A stretch of DNA of 64,000 bases from Hygrocybe punicea (GCA_963556145.1 OY744465.1:5394001-5458000), one strand, 5' to 3'; counted from the stretch's first letter, positions 1-12,661 are shown. Numbers and translations: made by a program. The notes: generated by a model not told the origin, from the sequence alone.

Positions 1-902
1 CACAGTTGTCAAACAGCCTGGTTGTTCAACTTCAATACCTGTTTTGTCTGTTGGGCAAGCTAGAAATAAATATCACTGAGACTTTGAAGATTAAATCCAC
101 AAAATATCTTAAAAGGGGGTACCATTGTTCTTCTCAGTCGGTTTGATTAATGTCTTGTCAGCCAGACCCCTAATAAGATTGTAAGGCAGCTATTCATGAT
201 ACAGATGCATTTTTGGCCTGTATCAAGGCATGTCATGGGAACATAGAATGGAATAAAAAAAGTAAACACAGATTTCTAAAGAATCAGGCACGCCTTATGG
301 TGTTTTGGGAAAAGCTTACAAATAATATAATGTCATATGATCAATCCCATTGTGTTAATTGTTATTCATGATCCGAACCACTTGACTAGTTAAATGGGCA
401 GTGTTTCCTCTTACTGTCACAAATCCTCATGAATCCCCACAACATCATCCGTGTCTGCATTGCATGTTTGACTTATCTATATTTCCTTGCAAATGCAACA
501 TTATTTCCACAACTATGCCAAAATCAAATCATGTATATCTCTCCTGAACCAATTTCCTTGCCTTTGATATCGACCTTGACCCAAGAATTGGGTGTTTCTC
601 AAAGAAAACTCATAGAACATGAGTTTGCCCCAGATCAGGGCGATACAACAATATTGATGCAAATAAATGCAACAAAAAGTGTAGAGTTCATTCAAATAAC
701 AAAAGTTAACATGACCATCGATCCATTATTCATTTGGACTACATTTAAAAATAGCGCGGTCACAATGCAATTACGTTTTATTCAATATGCCAGGACATAT
801 TTCTTGCCTCCTAAATATCTCTTTGCTTTGTATTGTCTTCTCAAACCTATCACTGTCCAATGTCGTTGTAAAATGATCAAGGCATTGCTCATGTAATTAC
901 TA
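1..902. other. AT-rich upstream part of Helitron copy 1; no firm gene
   Basis: This stretch precedes the recognisable Helitron protein. An open frame at 429-896 lies in the same phase as the downstream RepHel frame and is separated from it by one TAA (894-896), but its translation is hydrophobic, low in complexity and matches no domain I know. It may be 5' untranslated sequence or a chance frame. I could not place the Helitron 5' end (expected to begin TC after an A), which may lie here or before the window. Confidence 0.35.
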
Positions 903-3900
903 TTGAGACGACATGATTTCAGATCATATTTATTTCATTGTATTACTAGTTCTCTAACACATGAAACGTTGCTGTGGATCACACTATGTTTCATAATACG
1001 ACATAGTCGTTCCAATATAATTGTGTTCAATTTGAATTTATTCAGAAACCCGTTTAAATCTTTATATATAAATTCCCTTCATGGATATCATTTCATTGGT
1101 GGTGGTAAACGAATACTAACATTCAAATTTAACCTTCTTCAATCTTTCATGCTCCCATCCAATAATATCAACCATGATTCCAACATACTATTTGAATACG
1201 TGGATCATGTTGATCAACAGGCCACCAACATTGTATATGGAGATAGAAAAAAATATTTGTGGGTCAAAATGCCTTTGCATGAACTTCTGCCAAAGTTGAC
1301 GGTGAAGGATATTGGTGAAATAACAACACTACATGGTATATATTTGTCAAAGACATTACGAAGATTACATGGACAAGATCTATCTGTGGCATTAATGAGG
1401 CATAATTGTTCAGCCTGTGATACTCATGTTTCTATTTTTCATGTGCATGATATTAAATCACATAAAGACCTGTGTAAACAGTGGTACAGAAGACAACAAA
1501 TGACAGAAACATATGAGTGTGGCAAAGAAGAAACTCAGACTCAAATGAAAGAAGAATTGGACAAGTCAGATGAGCAATCATTTCCTCCTCCTCCACCATC
1601 TATTGAATTGAAGGAAACCATAATCAGCAACTGGTGCAGAGATACATCACCCGAATGTTTTCAAGAAAGTAGGTGTGCCGTGTGCCGTCAATTGGTTGCA
1701 TTGAAGAACATGTCTTTATTGTCAAAGACAAAGGTTAATCTGAAAATATTAACTAGAGACAATATGGGAATCACAAGATGTGAACAATATCATTGTTCTG
1801 ATCCAATAGAGGATATCAAAGGTCCAGTGCTAGATAACACATGTAAATGGATATGCAAATCATGTGTGCTCAGTCTGAATAAAGGCCAAACTCCCAAATA
1901 TGCTTTGGCAAATGGACTTTGGATGGGAAGAATTCCTGCACAACTTCAAAATCTAACATTTGCTGAACAACTTTTGATTGCCCGTGTTCGTCACAACAAA
2001 TGTATTGTTCGTGTCTCATCTGGGATGCATAAAATGAAAGCAAATGCCATCATGTTTCAAAACCCAACACCAAAGATATATCAATGGTTGCCTCCAACAA
2101 TTAAAGAACTTGACGAAGTGCTAGCATTCATTTTCACCGGTCCTGCCAGACCAACTCCAGAAGACATGGAGCGAACACCTTTATTGGTTCGCAGAAGGCG
2201 AGTTTCTGCAGCTTTAGAATGGCTGAAATTGAACCACATGGATTACTATGATTTAGATATCTCCTATGAAAATCTAGCACAATATCCAGATCATGGAATT
2301 CCTGTTGTGGTTGCATATTGACCAGCAGACACAAATAAAGAACCAGAAGCCACTAGTGCATTTGACAATGAAGAGGAAGATGGTGTGGAAGATGGGCCTT
2401 GTCCCTTTGTTGTTAGTGGAGTAACTGGCGAAGATCTAGATATCACAAGTCCAAAGGCATTAATAGCTAGAGCAACAAAGCACTTGATAGATGACCATGG
2501 TGGTGTTCTTGCCATAAGCCATGCTAGAAATCCAGAATCATTCTTTAATAATCCTCAGTTATATCCTATGATGTTCCCCTGCCTATTTCCATATGGCTTG
2601 GGCGGTATTAGCAGCATTGACAAAGATGTTTTAAGCATCAGTGATATGATGCATAAAAGGCATCTTCTGATGTACCATGACAAAAGATTTCAAACCGATC
2701 CCTATTTCCCACTGATTGCATTCAATCAGGAACAGATTAAAGACAGTACAACAGGTGGATATCTGTTGACTAATAAACATAATTTCAATGATATTGCAGA
2801 TCGCTTGATGAATATCAATACAGCTGTTTTAGATGATCTCTCTAAAAGACTGTCTAGAGGTGATAGAGTCAAACCAGATACCCCTGAAGAAAAAGCATGT
2901 TATAGGCTTATATCAGACTTGGATCATGTAGCTGGTCAGGTCAAAGGTTCAATTACTAACAAAAAATACATGCGAAATGAGATTTGGTCTCTGATATCCT
3001 ATATTGGTGCTCCGACTTGGTTTATCACTTTTGCACCTGCAGACATCAATCACCCACTATGCTTATATTATGCTGACAACAAAGAAAAGTTTTATCATAA
3101 ACTACGTCTACCCTAGGATTGTTACAAACTAATCGCAAATAATCCAGTTGCTGGAGCTCGCTTCTTTCACTTTACTACTGAAATGTTCATCAAACATATA
3201 TTAGGAATGAATGAATCTCACCCTGGCCTTTATGGAAACACATCAGGTTATTATGCGACGGTAGAGGAACAAGGATGTCTTACCTTGCATCTTCATATGC
3301 TGTTGTGGATAAAGGGATGCCTTACACCTCAGGAAATACGTGATAAAATTATGGTTGAAAATTCTGACTTTCAGAAAAGATTAGTGGAATACTTGGAAAG
3401 TTTGTGTGTAGGACAATTCATGACAGGTTCTAAAGATGAGGTATCACAGAAAATGGAACAGACAATGTCGAAACCTGAATATCAACCACCGACATGTGTC
3501 ATGCCAGATCCACCATCATATAATTGTTCCATGAATTGTCAATATCACAACAAAAGATCAACATGGTGGCAAAGGTTTCAAGATGTTGTAGATGATCTTT
3601 TATTGCGATTAAATGTACATAACAGACATGACAGCAAAAAAAAGCCATATTGTCTTGATTCGAAAGGTGAATGTAAACGACGATTTCCCCGAGATATCTT
3701 TCCACAAACCTTTGTAGAACCTAATACTGGTGCTCTCAACCTCAAGCATGGTGAACCTTGGATGAACACGGTGACACCTGAAGTTACATATATGCTACAA
3801 TGCAATTCTGATGTGACCAGCTTATTATCAGGTACTGCTATAAAGGCCATAGTTGCATACATAACAGATTATATTACAAAATTCTCCTTGAAGACCTATA

Positions 3901-6900
3901 GCATTTTTGAAGTGATAAAAAGTATTTTTGATAAGAATTCCGAAATGATTGGTGGCGACCTGAAAAGAAAAGACAAAGTCAGAAAACTGTTTACACAAAT
4001 AGTCAATTCACTCACCTCCAAAATGGAAATTGGTGCTCCAATGGCTTCATTATATGTCCTTGGAAATCCTGATCACTACACCAGTCATAAATTTGTGCCA
4101 TTCTTTTGGAGATCTTATGTTAAAGAGGTTATCAGTGCATGGTCTGATGAAGAAATTCCTAATATATGTGAAGACCAAAATAATGCACAAAAGGTTGTTA
4201 TTGGTAAGAATAATGGCGCATACATTGGACTTTCCAAAGTAAATAATTATATGTTCAGACCCGCCTTGTATGATAATGTATCACTGTATGACTGGATACG
4301 TCTTGCCACTATGGAACCAAAGAAAAAACGCACCAAAACAAAAACCAAAAGGGCCAGAAAAGAACCAGTGCAAAACCAAATTTTTGACAATCTAGGCTGT
4401 GATGATTTGTCTGACTCTTGCACTGAACCTACTAATGTTGACTATTCCAGTGATGACAACTTGTCTGATGTCGTTGATAATGATATACTCATGGAGATAG
4501 ATGAAATTCCAAAACCTGATAGTTTGAATAGACATGCAGGCACAGAAATAGCTGATAAAACAAATGAAGTTGATCTTAATAAATTGACAAAATTTGAAAA
4601 TGATTATACTTTACATCCCAATCATCCACAATATCTTACCCACCATGCCAAAATGAAAGGGAATGATCCTTTCATAGTTCCTAATTTTATTCCAAACACT
4701 TTGCCAAGGGCTGACCGTGGTGATCGAGAATATTATTGTTGTACAATGTTAACGTTTTTCAAGCCATGGAGAAGTGGCAAGGAACTCAAATGTAAATTAC
4801 AAACATGGGATAATGCTTTCATGGACCATGAATTTTCTAAAAGAGAGCTGGAGATCATGAAATACTTTGGTTTACGATATGAGTGTCTAGATGCAAGAGA
4901 TGATTTCTCTGCTAAACGTCAAAAGAATAATACTGAAGATATAAGGTATTCATGGGCAACTTCAAACAATCTTGATGAACTGGATGATATGCACAATGCT
5001 GAATTAGCCGTTAATGGTGATGACTTCAACAATAATATTGGTGAAGACAATAATGACACAGAAATACTTCTGAAACTTGGCCATAAAGGACAAAAGAGGA
5101 AGGATCAAATGCTAATAGCTGAAAGAACTTTGAAAAGGTCAGGGTGGCTCGATGATTGTATTGATGGTACCCCAGATATAGGACCATTGATACCTATAGA
5201 ACCACCTGTAGTACAATCAGCAAAATTGTGGAGAACTGCAGTCCTTGCAAAGAAAAAGGAAATCATCGATGACAGAAATAAAAATTTACCAACAAAAACA
5301 GCAACCATAGATAAATTGGGAAATTTTCAATATAATGATGTCAAGATAGTGGACGCAGCATACATCAACCATATGTTTATTCCTGCAAACAGATCTGATC
5401 GTCATCTTATTGATGTAACTATCAAGGATTACAAGTTGAACACTGACCAAAAGAGAGCATTTCATATCATTGCCAATCACTCTACCTTGATTAACAGTTC
5501 TGATAAGCTATGCATGTATCTTGGTGGGATGGCAGGCACAGGGAAATCACAAGTCATCAAAGCATTGACTAGTTTCTTTGGTAAACACAACAAAAATCAT
5601 CGGTTTGTGGTTCTTGCACCAACTGGTGTTGCTGCTGCCCTTGTCAATGGATCTACATATCACTCAATTCTGGGAATTAATCATGGAGGTTCATCTCGTT
5701 CCCTTGCACAAGTCCGTGCCAATCTTGATGGTGTGGATTACATTTTCATTGATGAGGTGTCAATGTTATCTTGCAGAGATCTGTATAAAATCAGTGCTCA
5801 GTGCACAAAAGCACGTGGTGTTTATGATGAACCCTTTGGTGGCATTAATATGATATTTGCAGGAGATTTTGGACAACTTCCACCAGCTATGAGTGGTGCT
5901 CCTTTGTACTCTGGAACCATTGGTGTCCAAATCAATTCCAGTCAAACTATACCAAATCAGGAAGCTGCTATAGGCAAAGCTCTTTGGCATCAGATTACAA
6001 CAGTTGTTATATTACGTGAAAATATGAGACAAACCAATCAGTCAAAAGAAGATGTCTAACTGAGACAGGCGTTGGAAAACATGAGATACAAAGCATGTAC
6101 TCAAGAAGATATTGCATTTCTTTGTACTCGCATCGCAGGAAAAGGTCCAAATGATCCAAAATTAGCCCAAAAGAAATTCAGGAATGTATCAGTTGTAACT
6201 GCATTTAATGCACAAAAAGACAAAATCAATGAACTTGGTATTCAATGTTTTGCTGCTGAAAATAAAAGACCATTAACATCATTCTATTCCATAGACAGAT
6301 GGAATGATCCTACTAGTTCCAATAGCAAAAGAAAATCTCATCACATGTCAACAATTTTGGATCCTATTCGACACACAAAGATATTGGAACCTTCACTCCA
6401 AAAGCTACTTTGGAGCCAACCACATGCATCATCCTCTGATCATATACCAGGAAGATTGGACTTGTGTGTAGGCATGCCAGTGATGCTGAGAAACAATGAT
6501 GCGACGGAGTGCTGCATTACAAAAGGAGCAGAGGGCATGGTTGTGGGTTGGCAGAGTGCAATAGGTCCAGAACAACAAACTGTACTGGACACTTTATTTG
6601 TCAGATTATTGAATCCTCCAAAAAGAATTAACATAGAAGGACTTCCTGAAAATGTGGTGCTGATTACAAAACATGTCACATCCACCATGTGCTCATTACC
6701 CAATGATGATGTGATATCTTTGTCAAGAGAACAAGTGTTGGTACTACCTAATTTTGCAATGACTGATTATGCATGTCAAGGACGTACTCGTCCTAACAAT
6801 GTGGTCGACCTCAGTAGTTGTAGAAACCACCAATCCTATTATACTTGCTTATCAAGAAGTGCTTCTGCAGCAGGAACTATCATCATGCAAGGCTTTGATC

Positions 6901-8165
6901 CTAAAGTAATTACCATGGGTGCTTCTGGGTATCTCAGGCAAGAATTCAGAGAATTAGAACTGCTTGATGAGATTACCAAACTGAAATATCAAGGACTCTT
7001 ACCAGACCATGTCAAGGGAGATCAGCAAAATTCTATCATTGATCAATTTAGAAAATGGAAAGGAAAGTCATATATTCCAAAAGAAATTCATCATGCTATC
7101 GCATGGAAAGCCATGGAGCAACTAAACCAATACACAGCACAGCCCTCTCCATGGCAATTAATTAAACCTATGAACAAAAATCAAAAGGCAGATTTCAGAA
7201 ACCTCAACTTTGTTCCTGCAAAAGGAACTGTTCCAGTCACTGTTGCTCATAAAAATTCCACAGTCAAGGTATTGCAAAATAAAAAACGAAAATTAGAACA
7301 TCTTGTAAGTTCATCTTCCATAGTGAAAAAAAGACAAAAAACAAGTACTATTGAATTAAATGAACCAAAAGGGTTTATATGGGATGCGCAAGATTGGAGC
7401 TGTGCTTACGATTCACTCTTTACAATACTACTAGCAATATGGAATGAAGATCCATCAAGTTGGAATAAAATATTCAATAGCATCAATGAAATATTAAAGA
7501 TTTTGGGCTTAGGATTCAAACGATCAAAGAATAACAGAACAGATTTAGAAACAGTTAGAAATACAATCAGACACTTATTGCATCAAGATAAACCCGAAAT
7601 ATTTCCTTATGGTCAAGTTGGCATTGCCATAAGTGATTTGGCCCATTATATAATGAAAGCAAATGAACCAATGACTTCAACTTGTCTTAAATGTATGAGT
7701 TGTGAAAACATAACCATTCTGGAAAATGATAGATGTGATGCCATCTTTCACTGTTCATCTTCATTTTCTGGAACAATCTCAGCATGTCTTGCTCAGATTA
7801 TAGTTAATAGACAACAGCACAGATGTCAATTGTGTTGGGGAAATATTACTAAATTTATTGCATTTAACAAAATTCCACCGCTAATCATGTTTACAGTTGA
7901 CTCTATTGAGAATTTAATAATTAGTCAAGTTATAAACTTGTCAATTGATGACATATCCACTGCTTACACATTGAGAGGAATTGTGTACTTTGGTAATATA
8001 CATTTTACTGCACGCATATTCGTCAACAGGATGGTATGGTTTCATGATGGTATGTCAACAAGATCATTTTGCATTAATGAAGGCAATATAGATGACTTTT
8101 CAAATATTGATTTATTGTCATGTAATGGTAATAATGCTGTACTTCTTATATATGCTCAATTTTAA
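903..8165 (+). pseudogene. Helitron RepHel transposase with C-terminal USP-like protease domain (copy 1, nonsense-broken)
   Basis: One reading phase runs about 2,420 codons and is interrupted only by TGA at 2319-2321, TAG at 3114-3116 and TAA at 6057-6059. Domains in order: a DUF6570-like N-terminal domain (about 1850-2320); Helitron_like_N (about 2560-3120); a Rep nuclease with the HUH motif HLHMLLW (about 3285-3305) and the two-tyrosine motif AYITDYITK (about 3850-3880); and a PIF1-type helicase with Walker A GMAGTGKSQ (about 5525-5555), Walker B FIDEVSML, AGDFGQLPP, and YTCLSRSAS near 6840. The last 270 residues carry a DWSCAYDSLF box, two CxxC pairs and an HFTARI..WFHDG box, the order seen in C19 ubiquitin proteases. 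Each stop is one transition from a sense codon (TGG, CAG and CAA); copy 2 retains CAA at the last. RepHel proteins nick and unwind DNA for rolling-circle transposition. The true start is uncertain; a Met near 1150 is also possible. Confidence 0.9.
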
Positions 8166-8207
8166 TATTTGTTCTCATTGCTAAAAAGAAAAAGGGATGA
8201 GTAACCT

Positions 8208-8239
8208 GCCATGCAAAGCAATGGCCCACACCCCACTAG
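8208..8239 (+). mobile_element. Helitron copy 1 3' terminus: hairpin plus CTAG
   Basis: The hairpin GCCATGCAAAGCAATGGC (8208-8225; GCCAT pairs with ATGGC, and inner GC/GC can extend the stem past one bulged A) is followed 14 nt later by CTAG (8236-8239) and a host T. This fits the Helitron rule of a 3' end CTRR inserted before T. Copy 2 is identical in this signal and the two copies diverge immediately after it, which fixes the boundary. Confidence 0.92.
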
Positions 8240-8242
8240 TTA

Positions 8243-9165
8243 TCTTCAATAAGGGTAATGACCCTTATGGAGTCCTGCAGAATGAGGCTAAGGTGGGTTC
8301 TTGGTGATTTTTTCGTGATGATTTCTTATTTGTCTGTAATCAGAAGGGGAGTTCCAAGATGAAGGCTTCTATAGAGAAGGAGCACATGAGAAGTGATGCT
8401 GACCTTCACCACGAGAAGAAGATACAGGTTAGGCAAGCGCTCCAGAAGCAATGGTTATGTGCAATACACAGCCATCCTGACAAGCCGATGTACTGTTACA
8501 AGGACCCTATAAACAATGACTGTTACATGATCACGGAAGGCAATTTCAATTTCTGGGCGACTCTCCATGTACGTATATCTATTACCTCTTGGCAACATAT
8601 GACTGAACCTTTGTAGATTGATGACCCGGAGAACAACCCCATTGACAGAAAACCAGCCAAAGTCAATATCTTATCGAATGGCCCTCGTAGCCGAGCTCCA
8701 GCACAGCATGCAGGCGGTCACATACCCCAACTGCCAGTGATCCAATATACTTACCCACAAATGCTGACTGTGCCGTATCCCTGGCCAACTGGATACCCTC
8801 AGTTACTGGCCGCATATCCACCTGCTCCCATGCAATCAGCCATTCATAATACGCTGCCAGTACAAGCTGCCACACAACAGGCTGCCCCTCAGCCTTTAGC
8901 TGACATCCCCAAGATACCTGAATGGCTTGCATATTGCGACAGGCACCCTGACCGTGAAGGAGACAATTTGGCAACACTCACCATCAAGTTTGAGGAGCAA
9001 GGATACCGCCGAATTCATCAACTTACCGGAGGTCACAATCGTATTGCAATGATTGAGCAGTTGTCGGAGTGGCTGGGGATTGGAAAAGGAACTGTGGATC
9101 TTGTTGTTCAGTATGCTGAAGAAGATTTGGACCTTGTCAAGTCTGGGAAATTCATTATGAATTAG
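8243..9165 (+). CDS. Mobile-element-associated conserved protein, 5' part cut off by the Helitron
   Basis: Three exons splice cleanly in phase 0: 8243-8292, 8344-8568 and 8617-9165, with introns of about 50 bp. The product begins in mid-protein (IFNKGNDPYG), so its N-terminus was lost or displaced when Helitron copy 1 inserted just upstream. It has a charged, Gln-rich N-terminal part, a Pro/Tyr/Gln-rich linker (about 8700-8900) and a compact C-terminal domain of about 75 residues starting IPEWLAYCDRHPDREGDN and ending in LGIGKGTVDLVVQYAEEDL, which looks like a small helical SAM/HeH-type fold. I recognise this as a hypothetical family repeated near basidiomycete transposons; its function is unknown. 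The surviving part has no stop or frameshift. Confidence 0.65.
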
Positions 9166-9369
9166 TGGAATGGTTGGCACCTCTTTTCTGCTGTGTACAA
9201 ACTAAGAACAAAACTGGTTTCGCAGTTACTTTTTTTTTTCTCTACCTATGTAAATAAATGTACACGTAGTGAAGTACTTGTCGATGAATTGTATTGTCTC
9301 CTTACTCTGCTCTCCCTCATCTCGACATTGTCACAATTTGATAAGATGTAATGGTCATGTAATTCATGG

Positions 9370-10255
9370 TTACTCTTGCACAGGTGCATCATGCTCTACC
9401 GAAAGGAACACTTGCCGTTTTTCCATGATACGAGCAGCCCAACGTTTACATGCAGCCTGCGTTGACAGTGAGTTGGCATTGGAGCCAAAAGGAAAATAGC
9501 AAATACCGTGTTCTTGACATGGCATGCTTCCATCTGGTCGTTCAGCACCTTTGTACGAGTCTTCTCTACTTTGGCTTTATGGATGTATTCCATGAGGACA
9601 CATTTGTTCTTGAAGATGTTGCCCTTTGATTTCTGATAAAGCGAGTGGTATCTTTCAGGGGCATCAGCGTCATTTCAGCACCAAGATCATTACAACTTAC
9701 AAATGCTTGCAATTTTCCCAGCTTCTCTGTACTTCCTCAACAGTCGATGTAGCACCCTCTGTCTCCATATCCACAGTACTTTCATTGGCATCCTCACTTC
9801 TGACGTACCCTTCCTCTTTCCGGGACCTGTATGACGGCCCTTGCGTTTGGCAGCCAATAACGCCCTAGTCCGGGCTGAGAGTGAACAGTTGTGGGCTTGA
9901 TTATGACCTGCCCATCCTCGATGAGTTTCTTGACATGTGTGCATGAGTTGGCGTTGCCAATTTCAGCTTGTTCGGCTGGATCAAGCCAGATTTTGCACTT
10001 CCCAACACCGTGTTCTTCGACTCCAATATGGTGAATTACTAGTCTTCATAACATAGGAACTACATTAGCACCTAGATTTATATGTAATCCAGCAAATACA
10101 CACCTTTTCGTTATCATCTGCAGTCCCTAGCATCCATCAGAGCAATCCAACAAAGCTACCTGCTCTGAAAAATCAAGATTTTTAAATGTCATATTTAGGC
10201 CACTTACATATACACAACACCTCTGAAACATCTTTGGGACCTCAGAATCTCAACC
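9370..10255 (-). pseudogene. RPL19: 60S ribosomal protein eL19, broken copy with introns
   Basis: Read on the minus strand, the translation follows eL19 closely: [19 protein letters not shown] (about 10005-9950), [18 protein letters not shown], then [17 protein letters not shown] and [20 protein letters not shown] (about 9730), [16 protein letters not shown], and a final exon [14 protein letters not shown] ending at 9370. The step from TVHS to ARTRA needs a one-base shift near 9876, where a base is missing. An N-terminal exon (ILRSQR) is visible at about 10213-10255. An intron at 9458-9506 is retained, so this is not a processed copy; the acceptor expected near 9655 looks lost. Its cellular role would be in the large ribosomal subunit. 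A functional eL19 must exist elsewhere in the genome. Confidence 0.82.
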
Positions 10256-10734
10256 GCTAGTCGTTTCGTTGAGGAACGAGTAAGATATGGCCGTTGCATT
10301 GCAGGGCCTTCAAAGATATCTCAAAAGCTGACAAAGCCAAGTCACGTGCAAAACACAATAAGATGATCAAGAAACTGTACCTATGTAGGCCAAGACAAAT
10401 TTTCTTAATTTGTCTTATTTGTAATCTATGTTCGTGCAGGCCATAGTTTCGGTTAGTTTTGAGGGTATAGGAAGGAGCATACAATTACAGAATAGCAATA
10501 TTATTTTTTGGGAGAAAAAACACAGGTGTTTTTCCAAACCCGAAACCAAAGTCCGGACCTAATCAAAAGGAGTCTTATGAGCTGCGATTCCCAATTTTTA
10601 GGAGCCCAGCGATGCATTGAGCGAAGTAGACTCCCACTTATTAGGAGATGGGCTGTATTCCTTGTGTGGTCTGTACAATTAATGTCGGGTGGGTATGTGC
10701 AATGCAGTGGCCCAGTGGGGCATCTGCGTGATGT

Positions 10735-10960
10735 AAAACAGGCAGCATGCATGGTGCAAAACAGGCGGCATGCACGATGCAAGTGGGTGTATGCGCGATG
10801 CAATACAGGGGCATGCGTGATGCAAAATGTAGCATGCATGGTGCAAAATTTTTAACAGGAGCATGCATGGTGCAAAACAGGAGCATGCATTTGTGTAAAA
10901 AGGGGAGCAAAGACCCATGTATGCATAGCACAAAAGGGGGCGCATGCACGATGCAAAGTT
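10735..10960. repeat. Short tandem repeat array with GCATGCATGGTGCAAAA units
   Basis: Roughly 20-30-bp units built on GCATGC(A/G)TGGTGCAAAACAGG repeat across this interval, with drift and small insertions. The open frames over it are rich in Cys, His and Met on both strands, as a repeat would generate, and I do not treat them as genes. Confidence 0.75.
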
Positions 10961-11408
10961 AGTTTCTGTATTTATGGTTGATTCTGGGATAAGCTCAATA
11001 TATTTTGGATGGTCAGGAGCTAGAATCAGCTAGTGTAGGTCTCTGATTGGCATCCTTGCCTTTCAGAGGTGTCGCGTAGTCCAATAGGAACATCATGATC
11101 ATGATTGTCCCTCTTATCAAGCCCGGAGGGGCTCGATGAGAATCTGCAGGCAGATTTTCACATGAGGCCATACCCCATGGCCAGTACCCCCACTGGACTT
11201 GTCTTGGTCGTGGGGCTGAGCCATCAAAGCTCACCGAGGGGCAGTTAGAAAGCGAAAGGATATCAGGACTGCGATGAGCAGAGGGAGATATCTTGGGGAG
11301 CTGCAGTGAGTGAGGGTACGAAGCTGAGAAGCTCCAAACCTCAACTCGCCTAATTCGTACATAGACCTAATTCTAATTTACAATCGTACCTCTTGTTTTT
11401 TAGAAAAC

Positions 11409-11779
11409 AACAAAAGTTGAGGTGGGAGAAATGTGAGTTGATGGCTTGTAAAAGCCTTTGTCTTGGTAGAGTTTTCATATTTTAGGTAGAGATAGTGATG
11501 AACATTGAACTGTTTACATGCAGTATAAAATTGGGATTAAGACAGACTAAGACAATTAAGACATTAAGATACCAACTCAACTAAAATGTAAAATTTTCAT
11601 ATGGGAAGTCTTAATCTCTTAGTTTGTCTTAATTGTCTTAGTCTGTCTTAATCCCAATTTTATACTGCTTGTAAACAGTCCAATTTTCATCACTATCTCT
11701 ACCTAAAATGTGAAAACTCTACCAAGACAAAGGCTTTTACAAGCCATCAACTCACATTTCTCCCACCTCAACTTTTGTT
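11409..11779. mobile_element. Fold-back (MITE-like) palindrome, arms about 165 bp
   Basis: Sequence from AACAAAAGTTGAGGTGGGAG at 11409 through the TTAAGACAGACTAAGACAAT tract (about 11550) is repeated in inverted orientation from about 11612 to 11779, leaving a spacer of roughly 40 bp. The arms are nearly identical, so this would form a long hairpin. It carries no open frame. Similar TAAGACAA tracts sit just outside, so it may be the centre of the larger inverted-repeat element 10362-11842. Confidence 0.8.
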
Positions 11780-11842
11780 ACAAATAAGACAAATTAAGAA
11801 AATTTGTCTTGGCCTAAGTAGGTACAGTTTCTTGATCACCTT

Positions 11843-12414
11843 AATTACAAATTTTAAAAACATCAAGATGCACTAAGACACCCTAAGACAAAATTAAGTA
11901 ATATCAGGTTTTACTGATGTGGGTAGGCTTGTCATCGCCATGCATCTCTGGCCTCATTGTCATTGCTTTTAATGACAGGACTAATGAGACTTCACCATTG
12001 TGGCTGAAGTTCATAGTCGTAATAATGGTCTGGTTTGTCACAGTCTACGCTTGAGCGGAGCAAAATTGGACTCGCCTTGTCGACTTGTCCAACCATGCAG
12101 CCCAGAATTGGAATTGAGATTCTGAAACTGAAATCAGAACTGCAATCAAAATTGAAACCAAAACCGACATTGAAACCGAAGTCAAAATCGAAATCAAATA
12201 CTATGGGCTAGCAAATTGAAATTGACTTGTCACATTATGTCCAGTAGTAAGTCCCGCCAAACAGGCTCAAGGCTTGACATCATACTAAGTTCTACTGAGT
12301 AGGACTCAGATAGTATGCTGTGCAAGCAACGGCCCTCTAGCTCAAGTCTTACAGCTATGCTGAGGTCACACCAACGTCATGGTCCACGCAAGACTCTAGG
12401 TCTACTCGGTCTTC
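11843..12414. other. Gene-free stretch before the Copia element
   Basis: No supportable gene. It includes a degenerate run of GAAACC/GAAATC-type hexamers at about 12110-12200. The last bases, CTGTT at 12415-12419 just beyond, are the left target-site copy of the Copia insertion. Confidence 0.6.
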
Positions 12415-12419
12415 CTGTT

Positions 12420-12661
12420 TGTTGGGAATAGTGGCCGAATAGTCGCGGAAAGGATTAGTAATCCATATCACGTGACCCCGGAACTCAAACCCACCTGTCT
12501 GATGAATAATGCTGAAGTGCAGCATGTATTCTACTCACCACAAGAAACTTCTAGTAGATTTAGCTAGTAGTATAAAAGCCCTCTCAGAGAGAGGCAAATA
12601 TCATTCATTCCACACAAAATAACTTAGCGGTCAACAACCACTGCAACTATATATTCCAATA
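12420..12661 (+). repeat. Copia 5' LTR
   Basis: It begins TGTTGGGAATA and ends TATTCCAATA, near-inverted termini. A TATA-like stretch, AGTATAAAAGCCC, lies near 12568. It ends in TA rather than the usual CA, and the 3' LTR has the same ending. Confidence 0.95.

Larger units (their letters stand above)
10362..11842. mobile_element. Inverted-repeat element with distant arms (10362-10423 / 11779-11842)
   Basis: About 62 bp at 10362-10423, containing GATCAAGAAACTGTACCTA and CTTAATTTGTCTTATTTGTA, recur in inverted orientation at 11779-11842 with few mismatches. The interval holds a short tandem array and a fold-back (listed separately) and no supportable gene. It looks like a non-autonomous element or the remnant of one. 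I found no clear target duplication. Confidence 0.5.

Noticed and set aside
429..896. 155-residue open frame in phase with the Helitron protein
   Set aside because: Same phase and one stop away, but hydrophobic, low complexity and without any Helitron motif. Kept only as part of an uncertain upstream region.
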